The translations under genes and the position numbers were made by a program. Below are positions 58,681-64,000 of a stretch of 64,000 bases of DNA, piece after piece (position 1 is the stretch's first letter; each line of letters opens with the position of its first letter). The DNA is taken from NCBI GenBank assembly GCA_028532985.1, contig JANCIK010000006.1:806001-870000 (forward strand), given 5' to 3'. The DNA comes from Stropharia rugosoannulata. Taxonomy: Eukaryota > Basidiomycota > Agaricomycetes > Agaricales > Strophariaceae. The notes beneath the pieces are model-generated. The model saw only the letters and a program-made list of their open reading frames with translations, had not been told where the DNA came from and ran no database searches.

Positions 58681-59446
58681 TCAGTACAGGTTCAAAAGTG
58701 ATATCAATATAGTAATATATTTGACAATTTTAGTGATTATACACATTTCTCGAGGTAGTTTGGGCGCCATTTCGCTAGATAATCCAGTCACGTGAGACAT
58801 TTGCATTTTCTTATGGGCAACGGCATTGAAGATCAGTTAACAATAATCAACCTTATATGTGGCTCATAGCGTGCGGTAGTGTCCTCAATGTATATAAGAC
58901 ATTATTATGCTAAAATCTACACTTTATGTACAGTAAATGTGAAGGCAAAAATACGGTCTATTTTTAGCCCATTTTTGGTATCCCATACCCTGTAAAATCC
59001 CATATCTGGACGCGTCCACCGACAGGTATGGGCTTTGACAGGTTCGACTGTAAGTACTTCAATGCGGGGAACACAATTATAGGTCATATGACCGACGTGA
59101 ACTTACGTAGATGGTGAGAGACGTTAAGTCAGCGTGTATGGGACTTGCGTTCTATTGGAATTTTGGACAGTCTACAAACAGTTTTTGTGAAATGAAGCTA
59201 ATGTCAGAAATAAACCTATGCAGATGAGGTTGGATACGCACTGCTAGGAGCAGATACAATAGAGAGGTCAGCTTGGCACAGTCTTGGCGCAGTAAAGAAT
59301 CAGCGCAGCTCGGATTAGAGCAGACCATGGCAGCATTTTTACCCCGTGAGCAGTTCAGCTCGGAAGCCATTTTCACTGGGCATAACCCCTCAAAACCCAT
59401 AGCCCGGGGTGACTCCGGATGGCTATGGGTTATGAGGGGTTCGACT
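58681..59446. other. Non-coding region with two related hairpins
   Basis: No gene seen. Hairpins at about 58990-59050 and 59384-59441 each end in a TATGGG... right arm followed by GGTTCGACTGTA, so they are likely copies of one short repeat. Confidence 0.5.
59384..59441. repeat. Hairpin, 21-bp arms
   Basis: Arms AACCCCTCAAAACCCATAGC plus C and their complement with one mismatch and a 16-nt loop. A diverged relative lies at about 58990-59050. Confidence 0.8.
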
Positions 59447-59648
59447 GTACCTGTTCGCGGAGATGATGGAAGGAAGGGGAAGAGTGGTGGGAAGCGATGG
59501 GCCGAGGTAAGTACGCGTTGATCGAAACGGTCAAAGGCGGTCCGATCGCGTGGACCGCCTTTGACCGTTTCGATCAACGCGTACTTACCTCGGCCCATCG
59601 CTTCCCACCACTCTTCCCCTTCCTTCCATCATCTCCGCGACCAGGTAC
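59447..59648. repeat. Long palindrome, 97-bp arms
   Basis: Arms 59447-59543 and 59552-59648 are reverse complements with a single mismatch (GTACCTG then T or G), around an 8-nt loop. Diverged single arms of the same sequence occur at about 61015-61125 and 61365-61470, so it belongs to a dispersed family. Confidence 0.9.
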
Positions 59649-59840
59649 GTACGCCAAACGGTGCATGCGTCTCACTCTAACTGGAACCCCTGTCTTAGAT
59701 ATACGATAGCCGCGCACCTCCATCATCACCTTGACCAGGTACGTGCTCCATCGTGCACCCCGGTGACCGCATCGATGCAATCGGGGCACATTATATGATA
59801 TTTAAGTCGAAGGTCAGCATGCATGCAGACATAGATCAGT

Positions 59841-60618
59841 ATGCAAGTTCCTGGCAGCCAATCAGCAGCGGCCCCTTTCATGCTTCATCCTCTTCCCTTG
59901 CTTTCCCCACGTACCAGATTCAAACCTGCTCCTCGTCCCCCCCTGCCGATTCTTTCTAGTCAGGTAAAATATGACGCAGGCGGCTCTAGTCCAAAAAGGC
60001 AGCGCAACGCGCAACGCGTAATGATCGAAAGCCCTACGAAAAGAGTCAGACTGGTTAGGTCCGCCACGCCTGCTGTAGCTGTCACCGAAGACCGCAGTGC
60101 CTCGACTGCGCCAGAAGGTTCCGATGAAGATGAAGAAGATCTTGATCCACCTTCTTTAATTGCGAAGCCACAAGGCGAGCCAGGGAGGCCCAATGCAGGA
60201 GGTTATAATCTTGAGGCCGTCCTCTTAAATTGGTGGGAAAAGGAGACAGTGGATGTTTTCGTGGTTCGTCTAACATCGATTACTGGAGCTCATCTGGCTA
60301 ACTATCACGATAGAAAATGGTGAAAGAAAAGGCGCGAGACAATCTTGATCCTGCCCTTCCCTTCAGTAAACAGGATAAGAAGAAGATGGAGGAAATATGC
60401 AATGAAGTAAGAATAGTATTAACCAAAACGACAAAAACACTTATCACGTCTCATTACAGGTCGAAGAAGCCTTGCCGCATCTTGGCCTTAATCGTTTCGA
60501 GGGCTGCTGGCCTGTTAATGCCGCTTTAAAGGCGCATCTAAAGTATCGGTCTGAGTATAATCGTCGAACGGAGAACAGAGCAGCTTCCGAAAAACTGCGT
60601 TCACTGCGTCCAAACTAA
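59841..60618 (+). CDS. Small unrecognised protein
   Basis: Three exons. The first, with several possible start codons between 59841 and 60021, encodes a basic Pro/Arg-rich part (SSPKRQRNAQRVMIESPTKR), an acidic run (SDEDEEDLDPP) and YNLEAVLLNWWEKETVDVF. It splices at about 60259 to KMVKEKARDNLDPALPFSKQ. A further intron (about 60406-60460) leads to VEEALPHLGLNRFEGCWPVN and a Glu/Arg-rich end, with TAA at 60616-60618. Phases agree and there is no internal stop. The family is unknown; the basic segments suggest a nuclear protein. Confidence 0.55.
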
Positions 60619-61834
60619 GCCTGGAAATCTGGAAATGAGTAGGTAGACATATGTGCAGTTGAAGTTTACGTCAAGTAGTATCCATCATGGAAATGAGTGA
60701 AATTGGAACGTCTGCCTCCTACATACCAAGCATGCTAGACCTAGGTGTTTGAGGATGTAAAAAAGAAAGAACGTTACCTTGTTTTGCTGGTCAGCGAACT
60801 TCGCAACTCGCGTTTCCAATAATTACCAAAATTAATAAAGGTTGCGACTCACAAACAACTCACTACCGCTACAGTACGTTTCATGCAAGCCTTGATCGAC
60901 ATCGTATGTGCCCTCATGGTGCACGATGGAGCACGTACCTGCGAGATGATGGAAGGAAGGGTGTGCGGAGACAGAGCCCGGTGGCTCCAGTTAGAGTGAG
61001 ACGAATGCACGTTAGGCGTACGTACCTGGTCGCGGAGATGATGGAAGGAAAGGGAAGGGTGGTGAGAAGCGATGGGCAGAGGTAAGTACGCGCTGATTGA
61101 AACGGTCGAAGGCGGCCCGATGTCGCGCGATCGGGCCCAACATTTACTGCTAATTATTACTAACCTACGATTTATTAGGTGAGGAAATGTCCATCTACAA
61201 GGACTAATAGCTTGGAGATTTGCAATAACATTGCCCCACCATGTTCTTGTCCTCCCCAAAAATGGTAGGCATGCCGCGGTCAGTCACGGTCCGGGATCCA
61301 ATGGTAGAGGAAGCCAGCGCATTACCGGCAAGGTGGAGAGCGCAATCGGAATCGTGTAAGCGGGCCGCTTTCGACCGCCTCGATCAGCGTGTACTTAAAC
61401 ACAGCCCATCATTTCCCACACCCTTTCCCCTTCCCCCACTCACCTACCTCCAGGACAAGGTACGTGGTCAGAATGGACTTGATTTGTTATAACATTGCCC
61501 CACCAAGTTCCTGTCCTCCCCATAAATTATAGACATGCTACCATTAATTCAAGCAAGCTCCTGCACGGATTTGAAGCGGCCACACTGCTATTTAGAGTCA
61601 GCACCACCACTCAAATCTGTTGAACACGGTAGGATTTCTCACTGAAATCTGGATATTGCATTGGAATATAAGTTCATAAGTAAGTTCTGCAAATTTCAGA
61701 TGCTACTATTGACCAGTACTGGACAGTGCTTAAACACAAAAATTTCAGTGTGAGTCGCTTTGATCCCGAGAAGACACGCAAGTTACTGACATTTACATTT
61801 CTATGTTATGCAGATGTTGAATCATAACCATTTG
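60619..61834. other. Non-coding, single arms of the palindrome family
   Basis: Copies of the 59447 palindrome arm at about 61015-61125 and 61365-61470. A direct repeat starts AACATTGCCCCACCA at 61228 and 61491. No supported gene. Confidence 0.5.
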
Positions 61835-62630
61835 CCCGACCTGCCCGCCGCGCCCCGGATTGAGGCAATCTATGCCGCGTCCCGGGGGCGGCGGGGGACG
61901 TGCATTGCACGCGCGAACGACGCCGGATCGCGTCGTTCGCGCGTGTGCATGTGTACTGGCAAGGTTAGAAAACCAAAAAATGACAGGCACACGTACCTTC
62001 AGAGAGGCGCGCGCCGTCACTGAGCGCGTATCATCACGGTGCCCGTATCATCACGGTGCGCGTATTGTCACTGAGCGCGTATCGTCACGGTGCGCGTATT
62101 GTCACCGAGCGCGTATCGTCACGGTGCGCGTATCGTCACGGTGCGCGTATCGTCACGGTGCGCGTATCGTCACGGTGCGCGTATCGTCACGGTGCGCGTA
62201 TCGTCACGGTGCGCGTATCGTCACGGTGCGCGTATCGTCACGGTGCGCGTATCGTCACGGTGCACGTCCGCATCCCACACACGCGCCCACTTGCGCAACG
62301 CAAACAGTCGCCCACAAGCAATTGGCGAGGGTGAGTCGGGCGCGCATTTCAAGCAAGAGTGTCGCCCGACCTGCCCGCCGCGCCCCGGATCGACGCGATC
62401 CATGCCGCGTCCAGGGGGCGGCGGGGGACGTGCATTGCACGCGCGAACGACGCGATCCGGCGTCGTTCGCGCGTGTGTATGTGTACTGGCAAGGTTCCTT
62501 GGTTCAGGGAACCTTGCCAGGCCTGCCCGCCGCGCCCCGGATCGACGCGATCGATTCCGGGGGCGGCGGCCGCATGCGCGTGCACAAGCGACGCCATCCG
62601 GCGCCGTTCGTGCGTGTGCGCATGTATAAC
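61835..62630. repeat. GC-rich dispersed repeat, three copies around a minisatellite
   Basis: A unit beginning GCCCGACCTGCCCGCCGCGC occurs at about 61837, 62363 and 62523 (less complete). The first two copies continue through GGGGGCGGCGGGGGACGTGC and a near-palindrome CGCGCGAACGACG...CGTCGTTCGCGCG. The copies flank the 17-bp minisatellite. Long ORFs here are repeat artefacts. Confidence 0.85.
62027..62265. repeat. 17-bp minisatellite, about 14 copies
   Basis: Tandem units of GTATCGTCACGGTGCGC. The left few copies are variant (ATCATC, TTGTCACTGA) and the right ones nearly identical, so the right part is probably the younger expansion. Because 17 is not a multiple of 3, all three frames read similar His/Gly/Arg-rich peptides. 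Confidence 0.92.
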
Positions 62631-62773
62631 ATTGTGCAAGTCTCTCACCTCCCATTGTCTTTTGCACAGCATAGTTTTTGTTACTGGATACCAGTGATTG
62701 CGAGAAGATTTCTGGTAAACGTTTGCAAACTTCAGTGGTGGCTGCGCTCACTTACTCTTGATCTCCTACCATC

Positions 62774-63270
62774 ATGTCAGCAAGTGAGTACCTTTCCTGA
62801 TATATCTACTTCAACTCACTCAACATTAACAGGTTACTCATATAGCATCTTCCTTCGCAAGGATTCTGCTCCCAAAGACGCGAACCGCACTCGAGCCATC
62901 AAAATACTCAAAATCGCCCTTAAACAGGAAATTGAGCGTATCAGGAAGTGTGCTGTCTCTCGTTCCTGGCGTATCGTTCTATAGTGAGTAATCGGATTAT
63001 TGTAACATTTAACTGCTGACTGGTACATTAGCGGCGACTTGCACCATTCGCTCAGTGAGGCGGACTCGAATTTCCGTCACTACACGGTTTTCGGTTTCTC
63101 TGAAATCAACAACCCAACGCGCCCGGATGAATACCGCGAGCGCTGGTATCTTCATGTATTTGTCGATAACGATGGGGTTTTCCTCAACTCTCGATTTGGA
63201 TTTTCGAAGAAGGGCAGGGGACGCGATAATAGACGTGTTTTGGGAAACATTGACATGTTGTACATCTTGG
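62774..63270 (+). CDS. Unrecognised gene, 5' part
   Basis: Start MSAS at 62774, then an intron (62784-62831), an exon with SIFLRKDSAPKDANRTRAIK, an intron (62985-63031) and an exon with DLHHSLSEADSNFRHYTVFG, FSEINNPTRPDEYRERWYLH and FGFSKKGRGRDNRRVLGNID. It ends at a GTAAGT donor near 63271. I found no continuing exon in the repeat-rich 200 bp that follow, so the gene is either truncated or has a longer intron. Family not recognised. The C-terminal part has alternating hydrophobic residues, suggesting a beta-rich fold. Confidence 0.5.
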
Positions 63271-64000
63271 TAAGTACGAAATAATCCATTCTTTTACGTT
63301 GTCCTTATTCAATGGCGCGCTTAGGGACCTTTGGTCGTTGTTTGAAAAATGTTAGCAAAAAATCAGTATCAGTAGAACGCGATTGAAAAATATATAGTAA
63401 AAGCGGCCAGTAGGTAGGGCTAGGGCCGTAGTATACGGCGTATCGATAGGTAAAGAGGTAGAATCGAGCGCGTAAGGTAAAGAAGTAGATAGAGCGTAAG
63501 TAGATAGGGTTAGGGCCGTAGAAAGCAGACGGCGTAAGTAGATAGGTTAGGGCCGTAGAAATCAGACGGCGTATCAATAATGTGTAGACGTAGTGTAGGC
63601 CCATGTAATTTTATGTAGACTGTTAATAAAATTATAGAACTCACATACACTGAGCGACGCACTGATTTACGCGCTGATGGAGACGCTCAGCGCCGCACTC
63701 AAAGCGTCACTCAGTTCCGTACTCAGTACGGAACTGAGTGAGACGATTAAAGTTTTGATTGCTGTTTAAAAGTGAACAGTCTTTATGTTTTTATTGCTGT
63801 TTTTATTAGAAAAGAAAGAATGTTCTACGTATAACAGCAATTAATACATATAAAAAATATTGCGTGAAACAGCAATCAAAACAGTCAAAAATTTCCATAC
63901 AAAACAGAAAACAAAACAGTTGGAATTTCTGAACAATATTCAAAGTAGAATATATTGAATAATCTATCTAAAACATTCACGTTACGTGTTTACTAATCAA
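63271..64000. other. Repeat-rich end of window
   Basis: 63411-63568 holds two near-identical 37-38-bp tandem units (GCGTAAGTAGATAGGGTTAG then GGCCGTAGAAA...) and a partial third. 63708-63740 is a perfect hairpin with 15-bp arms (CACTCAGTTCCGTAC) and a 3-nt loop. The remainder is AT-rich with repeated ATTGCTGTTT-like words. No gene seen. Confidence 0.6.

Noticed and set aside
62027..62265. Possible CRISPR-like array
   Set aside because: Units are directly tandem with no spacers, and the genome is fungal.
61860..62984. A 374-codon ORF rich in His/Gly/Arg repeats
   Set aside because: It runs through the 17-bp minisatellite and GC-rich repeats; every frame there is open for the same reason. No conserved domain.
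63494..63568. TTAGGG words suggesting telomeric DNA
   Set aside because: Only isolated TTAGGG words within a 37-38-bp repeat; no (TTAGGG)n array.
1..64000. tRNA or rRNA genes
   Set aside because: No cloverleaf with conserved A/B box pairs or rRNA-like sequence was noticed; a covariance search was not possible.

Overview
This window reads as a repeat-dense accessory region of a basidiomycete genome, most likely an agaricomycete mushroom-forming or crust fungus. The support is the gene structure (many short introns of about 50-70 nt with GTRNGT donors), Plavaka-type (CACTA/KDZ-related) transposases, the basidiomycete expansion families DUF6532 and DUF6698, a chromodomain Ty3/Gypsy element, and remnants of fungal SMC2 and Mug56/Spo71-like genes. 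Genus cannot be fixed from the sequence. Family names come from recognising motifs by eye; no database search was run.

Layout, left to right. 1-13071 is a minus-strand Ty3/Gypsy element (5' LTR about 12706-13071, gag 11927-12671 continuing at 1-956). A 10,968-bp DNA transposon (element A, 959-11926; 27-bp terminal inverted repeats, AT target duplication) split it inside gag. Element A carries a Plavaka transposase with one in-frame stop, a divergently transcribed DUF6532-like gene and four small genes ending in coiled coils. 13273-28623 is a second Plavaka transposase gene (B, minus strand). Its first exon is split by a 12,221-bp element (C, 16076-28296; 11-bp perfect terminal inverted repeats, AT target duplication, TGATCAG-rich subterminal repeats). 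Removing C and one AT restores B's frame. Element C carries an unrecognised multi-exon gene, a frameshifted third Plavaka transposase and a DUF6698-like gene.

28714-40700 holds a long perfect palindrome, a small coiled-coil gene, an apparently intact seven-helix fungal rhodopsin-like membrane protein gene, then wreckage of host-type genes: an SMC2 hinge fragment, a Mug56/Spo71-like PH-domain pseudogene and an unrecognised decayed coding region. 40896-46315 is the best preserved gene pair: a ten-exon gene with an extreme glycine/arginine-rich tract and a C-terminal TET/JBP-type 2-oxoglutarate/Fe(II) dioxygenase domain, followed 97 bp later by an intact DUF6532 gene.

46316-50295 is old Gypsy LTR and pol debris, including a pol fragment whose two halves lie in opposite orientation. 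50296-56365 is a complete chromodomain Ty3/Gypsy element (387-bp LTRs, CTATG duplication) with an open pol but a dead gag. 57089-58678 holds a 263-bp Tc1-derived non-autonomous element directly abutting a full-length Tc1 element with an intact DD34E transposase. 58679-64000 is dominated by palindromes, a 17-bp minisatellite and GC-rich repeats, with two small genes.

Two themes link the genes. Plavaka-type elements travel with DUF6532/DUF6698-like and coiled-coil partners and are nested in one another. Mutations in the repeats are strongly CpG-directed transitions (13 of 14 differences between the two LTRs of the 50-56 kb element), as expected for methylated cytosines; an intact TET/JBP-type enzyme sits in the same window.
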